DNA of 64,000 bases. Source: Oceanobacillus luteolus. GTDB lineage: Bacteria > Bacillota > Bacilli > Bacillales > Amphibacillaceae. The stretch spans positions 1 to 64,000 of the forward strand of contig NZ_JAMBON010000011.1 in NCBI RefSeq assembly GCF_023715655.1, written 5' to 3'. This document shows positions 18,582 through 26,698 of this stretch, piece by piece (within the stretch, counting starts at the first letter, position 1; the number at the start of each line of letters is the position of its first letter). The notes beneath the pieces were generated by a model, which saw only the letters and a list, made by a program, of their open reading frames with translations, did not search any database and was not told the origin of the DNA. The position numbers were made by a program, and so were the translations under genes.

Positions 18582-18612
18582 AAAAAAGTCGGCTAATTGA
18601 GCCGACTTTTTT
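18582..18612. terminator. intrinsic terminator after eutH
   Basis: A 13-bp perfect stem AAAAAAGTCGGCT with its complement and a TTTTTT tail. Confidence 0.9.
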
Positions 18613-18778
18613 CAATTTATTTGATATACATCCATATCCGGTGGGATATAAAAAAACTTCTTTACTAAAAGGATCGAAGCCAATTTTCATAACAATTTCT
18701 AAACCATTCATCATATATAAAGGACTATTTTCACAAAACTTTGGTATGCTAGAGAAAGACAATAAACGAGGTGATTTT

Positions 18779-19222
18779 ATGCAGATATATATAGATGCAG
18801 ATGCTTGTCCAGTGAAAGATATTATTATTGATGAAGCAACGAAGAGAAACTATGAAGTGACTCTTGTAACGAGCATTTCGCACTTTTCCATGCAAGAGTA
18901 TCCTCTTGGAGTGGGTACGGTTTACGTGGACCACGGAAGAGATGAAGCGGATTATCGGATCATGAAACTTGCGTCTAAAGGTGATCTCGTCATTACACAA
19001 GATTATGGTCTTGCATCTCTCGCTTTAGCAAAAGGGTGTTTAGTGATGCACCATAAGGGGTTTATGTATACAAATAAGAATATCGATGACTTGCTCCAGG
19101 CACGCTACTTGAGTGCTCAAGCCCGAAAAGCTGGAAAACGGACGAAAGGTCCGAAACCATTTACGCAAGAAGATAAAAATATTTTTCGTGAACGGTTCAT
19201 ACGCCTTCTTGAAAAAAAATAA
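18779..19222 (+). CDS. YaiI/YqxD family protein (UPF0178)
   Basis: A 147-residue soluble protein of the DUF188 family, related to the PIN-domain superfamily of metal-dependent nucleases. Conserved family motifs are seen: [10 protein letters not shown] at the N-terminus, [24 protein letters not shown] and a basic C-terminal KAGKRTKGP. Acidic residues spaced along the fold fit a metal site, but no enzyme activity is established for the family to my knowledge. The start is the ATG after CGAGGTG; the frame is open 46 codons further upstream without any support. Confidence 0.9.
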   Translation: MQIYIDADACPVKDIIIDEATKRNYEVTLVTSISHFSMQEYPLGVGTVYVDHGRDEADYRIMKLASKGDLVITQDYGLASLALAKGCLVMHHKGFMYTNKNIDDLLQARYLSAQARKAGKRTKGPKPFTQEDKNIFRERFIRLLEKK

Positions 19223-19261
19223 TGGTACTGAACATAAATTAATATGCTCAGTATCATTATT
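19218..19261. terminator. bidirectional terminator between yqxD and uppS-like gene
   Basis: Arms AATAATG/CATTATT and TACTGA/TCAGTA with one mismatch between them. Long A/T runs on both flanks suit both convergent genes. It includes the yqxD stop codon. Confidence 0.75.
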
Positions 19262-19977
19262 TATTTTGCTTTACTATAAATTTCCGCAAAGCTATATTCT
19301 GATGTACGTTCTTGGAAATCGTATACCGCTTCTTTTAGATGTTTTTCATCAAAGTCCGGGAAATATACATCCGTAAAGTATAATTCCGCATCCGCACATT
19401 GCCACAGCAAGAAATTACTTAAGCGTTGTTCTCCGCCGGTACGGATTACTAAATCCAATTGCGGCAATTCACTCGTGTATAAGTATTTCTGGAGTGCATC
19501 TTCATTCAAACCTTGACCGCTCTCTTGCAGCTCTTGAATCATCCGTCGGGCGGCTTGCACAATTTCGCCTCTGCCGCCATAATTAAATGCAAAGTTGACA
19601 ATCAATCCGCTATTATTTTTCGTTTTTTCCATCGATTGAGCAAGCACTTTCTTTGTCGCCTTCGGTAGCCCATCCATATCCCCCGATACAAGGATTCTCA
19701 CATTACGCCTCATAAAATCTGGAAGCTTTTGTTTAAAAAATCGGATAGGCAGACGCATTAAATAATTAACTTCTTCTTTGGATCGTGACCAGTTTTCAGA
19801 CGAAAAGGCGTATAAAGTCAATGCTTGAATTCCTACTTCAATACTCGCATCGATTACTTTTTCCATTGCTTGAACTCCGGCATAATGGCCTTCACTTCTT
19901 GTGAGTCCGCGTGATTTCCCCCATCTTCCGTTACCGTCCATAATAATACCAACATGTCTCGGTATATTGACCGTCAT
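19261..19977 (-). CDS. cis-prenyltransferase (UppS-like isoprenyl transferase)
   Basis: A 238-residue Z-type prenyltransferase that elongates FPP or GPP with isopentenyl diphosphate. It has GIIMDGNGRWGK with the catalytic Asp, the SSENW loop, FNYGGRGEI, and the C-terminal RTGGEQRLSNFLLWQ. Canonical UppS has Ser in RTSGE; here it is Gly. It is not in the frr-uppS-cdsA context but follows a DUF4173 membrane protein gene 19 nt away, so it may be a second, specialised enzyme. The start ATG lies behind GGAGGTGGGACC, inside the end of the upstream gene's frame. Confidence 0.85.
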   Translation of the reverse strand: MTVNIPRHVGIIMDGNGRWGKSRGLTRSEGHYAGVQAMEKVIDASIEVGIQALTLYAFSSENWSRSKEEVNYLMRLPIRFFKQKLPDFMRRNVRILVSGDMDGLPKATKKVLAQSMEKTKNNSGLIVNFAFNYGGRGEIVQAARRMIQELQESGQGLNEDALQKYLYTSELPQLDLVIRTGGEQRLSNFLLWQCADAELYFTDVYFPDFDEKHLKEAVYDFQERTSEYSFAEIYSKAK

Positions 19978-19996
19978 GGTCCCACCTCCAGTTTGG

Positions 19997-21451
19997 TTAG
20001 AGCTCAAGCTCCTTCAATAAACTTCTTGCTTCATTTCTTGTAAAATTAAATGATTGCCAGGATGGTGTTTCATCCCTTGTGAACCGTTCCTGGTTTTCCG
20101 CTAATATTTCTTTCAATTCAGGAATGTCCGGGTCTTGTTCATATAAATAAATCAGTCCTTTTAACCCTTCTCCACCAAGACGATTTAAGTAATACAAGTC
20201 AATTTTACCTGTTTCCTCATAACGCTCTATATTATTTTCTACTATGGTTTCTTCTAAATTGACGACATTCAGAAGTGCATAAAATATAAACGAACTAATT
20301 AAGTAAAAATGTAAAATAGGCAGATTTTCCAACCATACTCGAATGAGCGTATAGGCGAAAATCACCATTAAAAACATCATAAAAGATTGAGCAAGCAACC
20401 GTTCCATTGTATACCCATACATTTCTTCATAAAGCATGAGCCGCTGCCAAGCAGAAAGTAACAGTGCACCACTGACACCAATTAAGATGGAATATAAAAT
20501 TTGCAAGGTTCGATTCAAACTTCTGCTTTCCCGCTTTACGTGCTTCATACATACAAGCAATACCGTCCAATTGATCAAGGTTACCAGCAACAGTTCAAAA
20601 AAACCTTGTCTTGCATAATCCGCATACGTAAAACCTTCATGTAGTCCACCGCTAAATAAATACTGGAATTGTATAACTAGAAACAAGACATATACAGCAT
20701 TCAATAATACTAGAATCGTTACAGCCATCGTCCCCGGCCAAATTTTTATATTGTTAGTTTGATTCATTTCAATCTCGCGGTTTGTTCGTTTGCCAAGCAC
20801 TTTAAATACACAAAAGAAAAAGAGACTCATAATCAGTATAAAACCAATTCTAAAACCAATCTCCACTATATTCATCCGCAATTCAAAAAAGAACAATCGT
20901 TGAACAAATTCCTTGAAGGCCACATCAGCAGACATCAATAAATGAATAACAATAAATAATAAAGGTATCGCAATAATGAATCCTAAAAGGATATGGCGAG
21001 GTGTATCATTCTTCCCTTGCTTTCCATTCCTCGATAATGTCCGACCAACGTAACTTAAATAGTTCGTGAGGAAATTAAAGGTGTCCAGCAATTTTCCAGA
21101 AACAAGTTTAATAAAAGAAAGTTTACTCCAGTTTAAGCTGCCTGGACTAGTAATTAACACGATATGGAAAAACACTACAGCAGGAATGACAAGGGTATTC
21201 AACAAATAAAACACCGTACTGTCATAAAGCACATAGCTTCCCGCCAATATCCAAATCCCAGCCATCAGCAATAAACCAATTCTTCGGTGTTCAAAAGAAA
21301 AACGAAAACGGATAAACACGACCGAATAAAAGACTGCGATAAAAATGATATAAGATATTCCAATCTCGCCATGAAGGAAGCTTAGTTCTGCAAGTATCCC
21401 TAAAAATATACAGACGAATAAGAACATCCACTCTCTTTGTTTCGTTTTCAT
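19997..21451 (-). CDS. DUF4173/DUF4153-type polytopic membrane protein
   Basis: A 484-residue membrane protein with about eleven hydrophobic segments and a soluble C-terminal region of about 90 residues containing YYLNRLGGEGLKGLIYLYEQDP. The pattern fits the DUF4173 family of unknown function. First gene of a two-gene unit with the cis-prenyltransferase. Its upstream region carries two overlapping palindromes that match the PadR operator further upstream, so it is likely repressed by that PadR. The GAGGCG ribosome site precedes its ATG. Confidence 0.8.
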   Translation of the reverse strand: MKTKQREWMFLFVCIFLGILAELSFLHGEIGISYIIFIAVFYSVVFIRFRFSFEHRRIGLLLMAGIWILAGSYVLYDSTVFYLLNTLVIPAVVFFHIVLITSPGSLNWSKLSFIKLVSGKLLDTFNFLTNYLSYVGRTLSRNGKQGKNDTPRHILLGFIIAIPLLFIVIHLLMSADVAFKEFVQRLFFFELRMNIVEIGFRIGFILIMSLFFFCVFKVLGKRTNREIEMNQTNNIKIWPGTMAVTILVLLNAVYVLFLVIQFQYLFSGGLHEGFTYADYARQGFFELLLVTLINWTVLLVCMKHVKRESRSLNRTLQILYSILIGVSGALLLSAWQRLMLYEEMYGYTMERLLAQSFMMFLMVIFAYTLIRVWLENLPILHFYLISSFIFYALLNVVNLEETIVENNIERYEETGKIDLYYLNRLGGEGLKGLIYLYEQDPDIPELKEILAENQERFTRDETPSWQSFNFTRNEARSLLKELEL

Positions 21452-21471
21452 AATTCAACGCCTCATTCTAT

Positions 21472-21490
21472 TACATAGAATTCCTATGTA
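21472..21490. promoter_or_regulatory. PadR operator copy 2
   Basis: TACATAGAATTCCTATGTA has perfect 7-bp arms. It matches the palindrome at the padR promoter at 14 of 19 positions, and the difference at positions 4 and 16 is compensated (C-G to A-T), keeping the symmetry. It lies about 20 bp before the DUF4173 start codon. Confidence 0.7.
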
Positions 21491-21507
21491 TATAGATATT
21501 CTATGTA
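21489..21507. promoter_or_regulatory. PadR operator copy 3
   Basis: TATATAGATATTCTATGTA, read on the opposite strand, begins TACATAGAAT like copy 2 and has near-symmetric arms. It shares its terminal TA with copy 2, giving two tandem operators at 17-bp spacing upstream of the DUF4173-uppS unit. Confidence 0.6.
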
Positions 21508-21535
21508 CATAGGTAAAAAATCATGAACATAAATC

Positions 21536-21563
21536 GGACTGAATAATGCAAGTGATCCAGTCC
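21536..21563 (-). terminator. weak hairpin after the HAAS gene
   Basis: GGACTG/CAGTCC arms with a 16-nt loop lie directly after the HAAS stop codon, without a good T-run. It may be a partial terminator between padR-HAAS and the DUF4173 unit. Confidence 0.35.
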
Positions 21564-21564
21564 A

Positions 21565-22191
21565 TTAAACTGATGCTTTTCTTCCCCAACGGTAACCTAA
21601 CCAGCTGATCGGATATAAAGCAAACGTACAGAAAATACATAGTAAAATAAACTTCCCATCCAAAAGTGGGTCAAACCATTCATAAGGGATGAGACGGAAT
21701 ACGATTAAGTACATGAGAATTAGATTAGGTATGATACAAATGATAAACGTGCGCCTCAGTATCTTTTTTCCACGGGCGCCGAACGCTTTCCCAATTTCAT
21801 AGCCCAATAATCCCCAGAAGAACATATAAATAAAGATGATAATGGTTGTTGATTCTGTTAGATTTCCCCAAAGGATTCCTAGCCACTGCCATCCGAACAC
21901 ATTGTATCCAACCGTAAGTATGGCACCAAGGATAAACAATGCAATATTCAAGAAAACGAACAGTTGCTGCATTTTCCTAGGGGTTACCGATTTCTCTGTT
22001 TTCCAAAGTTCCGCTAATTCTTTTGGGGAGCCAAGTCTACTTACAAGCGCATCGTAAGTTCCTTCCTCTGACAGTTCATACAGTACCTCTTCAACATGCA
22101 GGCGATATTCCGCCATGATTTCTGCACATTTCGGATCATTCCCAAGTGCTTTCTCCAGGTCATCGAGAAACCGTTGTGCCTCTGCATTCAT
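21565..22191 (-). CDS. HAAS domain membrane protein
   Basis: A 208-residue protein with a soluble N-terminal HAAS/DUF1700-type helical domain (about 1-75, with FLDDLEKAL and [11 protein letters not shown]) and four hydrophobic segments after it (about 77-98, 108-128, 145-165 and 178-200). HAAS proteins are routinely encoded beside PadR regulators and are thought to link membrane state to PadR control. Here the ATG overlaps the padR TGA by 4 nt, so the pair is translationally coupled. Confidence 0.85.
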   Translation of the reverse strand: MNAEAQRFLDDLEKALGNDPKCAEIMAEYRLHVEEVLYELSEEGTYDALVSRLGSPKELAELWKTEKSVTPRKMQQLFVFLNIALFILGAILTVGYNVFGWQWLGILWGNLTESTTIIIFIYMFFWGLLGYEIGKAFGARGKKILRRTFIICIIPNLILMYLIVFRLIPYEWFDPLLDGKFILLCIFCTFALYPISWLGYRWGRKASV

Positions 22192-22520
22192 GCTTCATTT
22201 CTTCCAATAAGGTTATTCATTACCTGAACATACAATTTCCATTCAGATGTACGTTCTGCAAGAATTTCTTTTCCTTCTTCTGTAATTCGGTAGTATTTGC
22301 GGGCTGGCCCCTTTTCTTGATGCTTCCAATAATGTTGGATATAAGCTTGCCTTTCCATTTTATGAAGAGCAGGATATAACGTCCCTTCCTTCATTTGCAG
22401 ACGGTCATCACTTCGTTTAGCCATTTCCTTGACTAACTCATAGCCATACATATCGCGTTCATTAAGAAGCTGAAGCACAAGTAAGGATGTACTCCCTTTA
22501 ACAAGTTCTCGATTAAACAT
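22188..22520 (-). CDS. PadR family transcriptional regulator
   Basis: A 110-residue repressor of the short PadR-s2 type: a winged helix with [18 protein letters not shown], the [10 protein letters not shown] recognition region, [13 protein letters not shown] and [13 protein letters not shown] wing, and a short C-terminal dimerisation helix. Start ATG lies behind TAGGTG, partly covered by the operator. With the operator at its own start and two copies before DUF4173, it probably controls both units. Confidence 0.92.
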   Translation of the reverse strand: MFNRELVKGSTSLLVLQLLNERDMYGYELVKEMAKRSDDRLQMKEGTLYPALHKMERQAYIQHYWKHQEKGPARKYYRITEEGKEILAERTSEWKLYVQVMNNLIGRNEA

Positions 22521-22529
22521 AATTTCACC

Positions 22530-22548
22530 TACCTAGAATAATTAGGTA
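22530..22548. promoter_or_regulatory. PadR operator copy 1 (autoregulatory)
   Basis: TACCTAGAATAATTAGGTA has perfect 6-bp arms and sits at the expected transcription start of padR, between its -10 box and ribosome site. It shares the TAC-TAGAAT core with the two palindromes upstream of the DUF4173 gene. Confidence 0.75.
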
Positions 22549-22553
22549 CTTTT

Positions 22554-22582
22554 ACTATAAGTGAATCTGTTTTTCTTGTAAA
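22554..22582 (-). promoter_or_regulatory. sigma-A promoter of padR-HAAS
   Basis: TTTACA (22577-22582) and TATAGT (22554-22559) on the minus strand with a 17-bp spacer. The operator begins 6 bp downstream. Confidence 0.7.
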
Positions 22583-22624
22583 GGTGTTTTTTTCATTTCA
22601 TACTGTAAAATTTACAAAAGATAC

Positions 22625-22649
22625 GTTTTATTCCTTTGGAAACGGGTAT
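22625..22649 (+). promoter_or_regulatory. sigma-B-like promoter
   Basis: GTTTTA, a 13-bp spacer, then GGGTAT match the general-stress consensus GTTTAA-N12-15-GGGTAT at 11 of 12 positions. No open reading frame with a ribosome site follows. Confidence 0.65.
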
Positions 22650-22654
22650 AGTAA

Positions 22655-23014
22655 ATGACAAGGCGAACTACTATTGGAATTTAGCAAATTGGTAACTTGT
22701 ATGTGTAACTAGCAACTTATCAAAAAGCAAATTCTAATAGGGAAATGCACGCCTTGGCGGAAAATTTACTTCAAGACGGAACCATCCCGTCGGCAACAAT
22801 TTAAGAGTCAAATTCTCTAAAGTGTTTGAGCAAAGTGATTTTTTGTGAAAAGTGCAACTGAAAACAACTGCTGTTTTGGTTTTAACGGTAAGATGAAAAG
22901 AGTAAGACGGGGTTGAACAAGTCCGTCCTCATGAAAGGAAATGAATTTTCCGCATTCCTAAGCCTTTACGGTTTGGGAAAAGGCAGCCTCCGGGGTGGAG
23001 GCTGTCTTTTTTTT
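22655..23014 (+). ncRNA. candidate structured non-coding RNA, about 355 nt
   Basis: The stretch between the sigma-B-like promoter and a strong terminator has no credible gene but has much pairing. A 7-bp helix (22659-22665 with 22750-22756, CAAGGCG/CGCCTTG) encloses a 12-bp helix (22671-22682 with 22729-22740). Two GACGG...CCGTC hairpins follow near 22775 and 22906, then GCCTTT/AAAGGC just before the terminator. I do not recognise it as 6S RNA, RNase P RNA, tmRNA or a known riboswitch. It could instead be a long leader whose terminator is regulated, but the next gene has its own promoter. Confidence 0.5.
22982..23014 (+). terminator. intrinsic terminator of the candidate RNA
   Basis: A GC-rich 10-bp stem (GCCTCC/GGAGGC core) with a 5-nt loop and eight T residues. 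Confidence 0.85.
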
Positions 23015-23023
23015 ATGGAATCA

Positions 23024-23293
23024 GTTCCAATTATTGAACATTATAGTATAATAAAAATAACCAATATGGAAAGGGTGAACCAAGAGAACATGAAAAACTA
23101 ATCCTATTACACACGAAACGTATCAATTTTGGTTGAGAAGCAGAAACTACCTGCTTATTTCTCATGCAATTTTGTTTCGGAATAGGATTGGATTAAAATG
23201 TACGTTATTAGGGTTCGATTGACCCTTTTTTCCTGACTCCTATTCTGATTAACTATAGGGGCTTTTTTCATGCCTGGAATGGAGTTGATATAC
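23024..23293 (+). promoter_or_regulatory. attenuation leader of the ABC-F gene
   Basis: TATAAT at 23047-23052 starts a leader of about 230 nt. A mini-frame MKN-stop (23090-23101) follows AAAGGGTG. Its stop codon overlaps strand 1 (AATCCTATT, 23100-23108), which pairs perfectly with strand 2 (AATAGGATT, 23181-23189). Strand 2 can instead pair over 8 bp with strand 3 (TCCTATTC, 23238-23245), the 5' arm of terminator T2 (23237-23268, CTCCTAT/ATAGGGG then TTTTTT). A second terminator-like hairpin T1 lies at 23210-23231. This is the layout of ribosome-mediated antibiotic-induced attenuation: stalling on the mini-frame would free strand 2 to break T2. Confidence 0.75.
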
Positions 23294-24868
23294 TTGGTCA
23301 TCAAAGAAATTACGAATTTGACTTATGATATTGGTGATCGGATGCTTTTTGACATCGATCATTTACAAATACGCGCGAAGGAAAGGATAGGACTTGTCGG
23401 TAGAAATGGTTCTGGAAAGACGACATTGCTGGAAATCATCGCAGGTAATAGAACTGCACATAGTGGAAATATTACTGGAAAAGCCGACTGTACCTTGCTT
23501 CCTCAATTAAAAAATACTGACACCGTAAAAAGCGGTGGTGAAGTAACTCAACAATACATCGACCGCGCACTTGGAGAAAAAGCTGAATTGCTTCTTGCTG
23601 ATGAACCTACAACCAATTTAGATACAGAAAGAATAATAAAATTGGAAAAGGCTTTTGAGCGTTATCAAGGGGCTATTGTCCTCGTCTCACATGATCGTGC
23701 TTTTCTAGATGCGATTTGTGGAACCATCTGGGAAATTGAAGAGGGCAAGATAACTGTTTATAAAGGAAATTACTCAGACTATACGGTGCAAAAGGAAATA
23801 AAACTGAAAGAACAGGAAAAAGCCTACGAAAACTACGTGCAAAAAAAGCAGCAGCTTGAAGAAGCTATCGTTCTCAAACAACAGAAAGCGAACAAGGCAA
23901 CGAAAAAGCCTAAACAACTCAGCAGATCAGAAGCCAAAATTACTGGAGCCAAACCTTACTTCGCTAAAAAACAAAAAAAGCTGCAACAAGTTGCGAAATC
24001 AATTGAAACTCGACTGGAAAAGCTTGAGAAAGTAGAGAAAATTAAAGAACTGCCAAAAATTAAAATGGAATTACCAAACCAGGAAAACTTACATGGAAGG
24101 ATTATCCTTCGTGCAGAAGATGTTCAAGGTAAAATAGGCAACCGTATACTCTGGCAAAAGACCAGCTTTCAAATTAAAGGCGGTGAAAAGGTTGCCATCA
24201 TCGGGAAAAACGGGTCCGGCAAAACAACTTTAGTTCGACAACTGATCAAGAATAATTCCGGTATCACCATTTCACCAGCTGTACGAATCGGTTACTTCAG
24301 CCAAAACTTGGACGTCTTGGAGACGGAGAAAACAATACTTGATAACGTGATGAGCACTTCTATCCAAGATGAATCCATGGCCCGAACCATTCTGGCACGA
24401 TTACACTTTTTTGGAGATACTGTTTACAAACCAATCGACGTACTGAGCGGCGGTGAACGGGTTAAAGTCGCTTTAGCAAAGCTGTTGGTGAACGACTGTA
24501 ATACACTGATTCTAGACGAACCGACGAACTTCCTTGATATATATGCAATGGAAGCATTGGAAGAACTACTGAAGGAGTATGAGGGAACAATTCTATTCAT
24601 CTCTCATGACCGAATGTTCATCGATCATGTGGCCGAACGGATTCTAGCCATTGAAAATCAAACTTTAATTGATTTCCAAGGAAGCTATGCACAATTTAAT
24701 AATCGCGATGTTGAAATGGAAGTTGATACGTTGGAACAAGAGTTGCTCTTATTAGACACAAAAATTTCTGAAGTCTTGAGCAAACTTAGTATCGAACCAA
24801 CCAATGAACTGGAGCAGGAGTTTCAAGATCTGTTGAAAACGAAAAATAAACTATTAAGGGAAAAATAA
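23294..24868 (+). CDS. ABC-F ribosomal protection protein (Vga/VmlR type)
   Basis: A cytoplasmic protein of 524 residues with two ABC ATPase domains and no membrane segment. NBD1 has GRNGSGKTT, a short middle, SGGE and LLLADEPTTNLD; NBD2 has GKNGSGKTT, LSGGERVKVALAKLL and LILDEPTNFLD. The linker (about 185-255) is Lys/Gln-rich with KPKQLSRSEAK, as in the antibiotic-resistance domain of Vga/VmlR proteins, and a coiled C-terminal tail follows. Such proteins displace lincosamides, streptogramins A or pleuromutilins from the ribosome. Start is taken as the TTG 9 nt after GGAG; the ATG eight codons earlier lies in the terminator T-run with no ribosome site. An inducible resistance role fits the leader. 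Confidence 0.88.
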   Translation: MVIKEITNLTYDIGDRMLFDIDHLQIRAKERIGLVGRNGSGKTTLLEIIAGNRTAHSGNITGKADCTLLPQLKNTDTVKSGGEVTQQYIDRALGEKAELLLADEPTTNLDTERIIKLEKAFERYQGAIVLVSHDRAFLDAICGTIWEIEEGKITVYKGNYSDYTVQKEIKLKEQEKAYENYVQKKQQLEEAIVLKQQKANKATKKPKQLSRSEAKITGAKPYFAKKQKKLQQVAKSIETRLEKLEKVEKIKELPKIKMELPNQENLHGRIILRAEDVQGKIGNRILWQKTSFQIKGGEKVAIIGKNGSGKTTLVRQLIKNNSGITISPAVRIGYFSQNLDVLETEKTILDNVMSTSIQDESMARTILARLHFFGDTVYKPIDVLSGGERVKVALAKLLVNDCNTLILDEPTNFLDIYAMEALEELLKEYEGTILFISHDRMFIDHVAERILAIENQTLIDFQGSYAQFNNRDVEMEVDTLEQELLLLDTKISEVLSKLSIEPTNELEQEFQDLLKTKNKLLREK

Positions 24869-24870
24869 AG

Positions 24871-24902
24871 AACAGGAAGCGTAAATTTTACGCTTCCTGT
24901 TT
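24871..24902. terminator. bidirectional terminator
   Basis: A 15-bp stem AACAGGAAGCGTAAA with its complement between the convergent ABC-F and SIMPL genes. Confidence 0.9.
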
Positions 24903-25552
24903 TAATATTGAAATATAGCTTTAACCGTGGCCCGTATCTTCAATTGTCCTGGCTCTATAGGAGTGGTGCTTTCGAGCGCTGCAAACGTCTGGAAACGCGG
25001 TTGCAGTTCAGCTACTTGTTCTGTAATTTTTACAGGGGTAGGATCAAGATTCACCTGTAGACTTTGGGCAATGGAAGTTGCTTTACTAATTGCATTTTTC
25101 AAAGCTTTATCCAAAGCATCATTGTAATAAATCTCTGGATTCTGTAGCGAAAATTGAAGAGACGACACCTGATTCACCCCATTCTGAACAGCAGTGTCAA
25201 TAACAAGTCCTGCTTTGGAAACATCATTCAATTCCACTGTTATACTGTTGATTACTTGATAGCCTCTAAAGACCTGCTCCCCTTCAACAAAGTCATACAA
25301 TGGGGAAATCGTAAAACTTGCGGTCTTTATGTTCTCTCTCGGTATACCGGTTCCGATTAATGCATCGATCACCTGATTCATTACCGATGCATTCTCCTGT
25401 TCAGCCTGTAAGACAGATTCACTTTCCGTCCGGACCCCTAACTGTATGGAGACTGTATCCGGCTGTGCTGATACACTTCCTTCACCTGTTACAGTCATAC
25501 GCCGTCGCTCAGGTTGCCTGTATACTTGTTGAGGAACATACGGGTAGTACAT
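24902..25552 (-). CDS. SIMPL domain protein (DUF541)
   Basis: A 216-residue protein with the SIMPL/DUF541 pattern: RRMTVTGEGSVSAQPD at the start of the domain, GIPRENIKTASFTISPLYD in the middle and a closing beta-strand at the C-terminus. The family is related to mouse SIMPL and E. coli YggE and is often linked to oxidative stress, but no biochemical role is settled. There is no signal peptide; the first 15 residues are rich in Tyr, Pro and Gln. Start ATG is preceded by GGAGGGGGAAGG. Monocistronic. Confidence 0.88.
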   Translation of the reverse strand: MYYPYVPQQVYRQPERRRMTVTGEGSVSAQPDTVSIQLGVRTESESVLQAEQENASVMNQVIDALIGTGIPRENIKTASFTISPLYDFVEGEQVFRGYQVINSITVELNDVSKAGLVIDTAVQNGVNQVSSLQFSLQNPEIYYNDALDKALKNAISKATSIAQSLQVNLDPTPVKITEQVAELQPRFQTFAALESTTPIEPGQLKIRATVKAIFQY

Positions 25553-25682
25553 CCTTCCCCCTCCACCCTTCTATAAGCTTTGTAATAACTATGCATAATC
25601 ATGTTAAAAAATGATGGAGCAAGAATCTACTTCATTACAAAATCTCTGTTTCAATTTCAACCCTATCGATAAGAAGGCAACA

Positions 25683-25713
25683 AAAAAGCCCCGGCAAACG
25701 CCAAGGCTTTGGA
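25683..25713 (-). terminator. terminator of the SDR gene
   Basis: AAAGCC...GGC/GCC...GGCTTT stem with a TTTTTT tail on the minus strand. Confidence 0.75.
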
Positions 25714-25724
25714 ATGATTAATCA

Positions 25725-26495
25725 TTAACGATTTACATATCCCGCATCGGCATGAATAGTTGTTCCTGTTACATAAGAAGATGCATCAGATGCCAACCAT
25801 AGACTTGCTTCAGCGATTTCTTCAGCTTGTCCGAAGCGGTTTAATAAACTCAGTTGTGGTGCATAGCTTTCTTCATCTAAACCAAACTGCTCTAAGGCTC
25901 CACGTAGCATCGGTGTGTCAATTGCTCCTGGTGCAACCGAGTTGACTCTAATATTGTATGGACCATTTTCTAAGGCGGCAACTTTTGTCATCCCAACCAC
26001 CCCATGCTTGGCAGCTACATAGGCAATATTATTCGGCTGTGGACGGAAGCCACTTACAGAAGAAATGTTAATAATCGACCCACCATGTCCTTGTTTTTTC
26101 ATTTGTTGCAATTCATATTTTTGACATAATGCTGTACCCTTAAGGTCAACAGCCATTAAACGGTCCCAATAATCTTCATCAAATTCATCTGCGGGTTTAT
26201 CATCTGGCGTCAATGCGGCGTTGTTTACAGCAACATCCAGCTTTCCATACGTATCCACCGTGAACTTCACCATGCTTTGTACTTGCTCAGAATTAGAAAT
26301 ATCCACTTTTACAAAGGCTGCTTCTCCACCTGCTGCTTTAATCTCTTCAACAGTTTCAGCACCTTTTTCTTCGTTAAAATCTGCTACAACTACTTTAGCT
26401 CCTGCTTTCGAAAACAGTTCTGCAGTTGCCTTCCCCATCCCCATTGCTGCTCCGGTTACGATTGCTACTTTACCTTCCAATACAGGAAATATCAT
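25725..26495 (-). CDS. SDR family oxidoreductase
   Basis: A classical short-chain dehydrogenase of 256 residues. It has the NAD(P)-binding GAAMGMGKA, NNAAL, the catalytic Ser in INISSVSGF, the YVAAKHG active-site Tyr/Lys, and PGAIDTPM. The acidic residue after beta-2 (VVADFNEEKG) favours NAD(H). Substrate is unknown; it resembles glucose or 3-oxoacyl reductase-type SDRs common in bacilli. The start is the ATG behind AAAGGGATGATTGAA; an ATG three codons earlier directly abuts that site. Divergent from fetA. Confidence 0.88.
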   Translation of the reverse strand: MIFPVLEGKVAIVTGAAMGMGKATAELFSKAGAKVVVADFNEEKGAETVEEIKAAGGEAAFVKVDISNSEQVQSMVKFTVDTYGKLDVAVNNAALTPDDKPADEFDEDYWDRLMAVDLKGTALCQKYELQQMKKQGHGGSIINISSVSGFRPQPNNIAYVAAKHGVVGMTKVAALENGPYNIRVNSVAPGAIDTPMLRGALEQFGLDEESYAPQLSLLNRFGQAEEIAEASLWLASDASSYVTGTTIHADAGYVNR

Positions 26496-26698
26496 TTCAA
26501 TCATCCCTTTCCATGTGTTAACAGCCGACTACTTTTATTATAGGCAACGGCATCTTTCCGATTCAAACGATTCCACTTATGATACGGCAATAAACATAAG
26601 TAAGCGAATTATCATTGCAGAACTGTAATTTGGGGTAAACTATTAACAGGAAATGGGGATGTTAATCTATTCTTCCCCTTGTGAAAAGAGGTAGAACT

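Noticed and set aside
22655-23014. 6S RNA, RNase P RNA, tmRNA or T-box identity for the structured RNA
   Set aside because: None of the conserved sequence blocks of those RNAs that I know is present, and the T-box GGGTGGNACC motif is missing.
22913-23101. 62-codon frame from a TTG
   Set aside because: It reads straight through the strong terminator at 22982-23014 and has no ribosome site. Only its last codons overlap the attenuator mini-frame.
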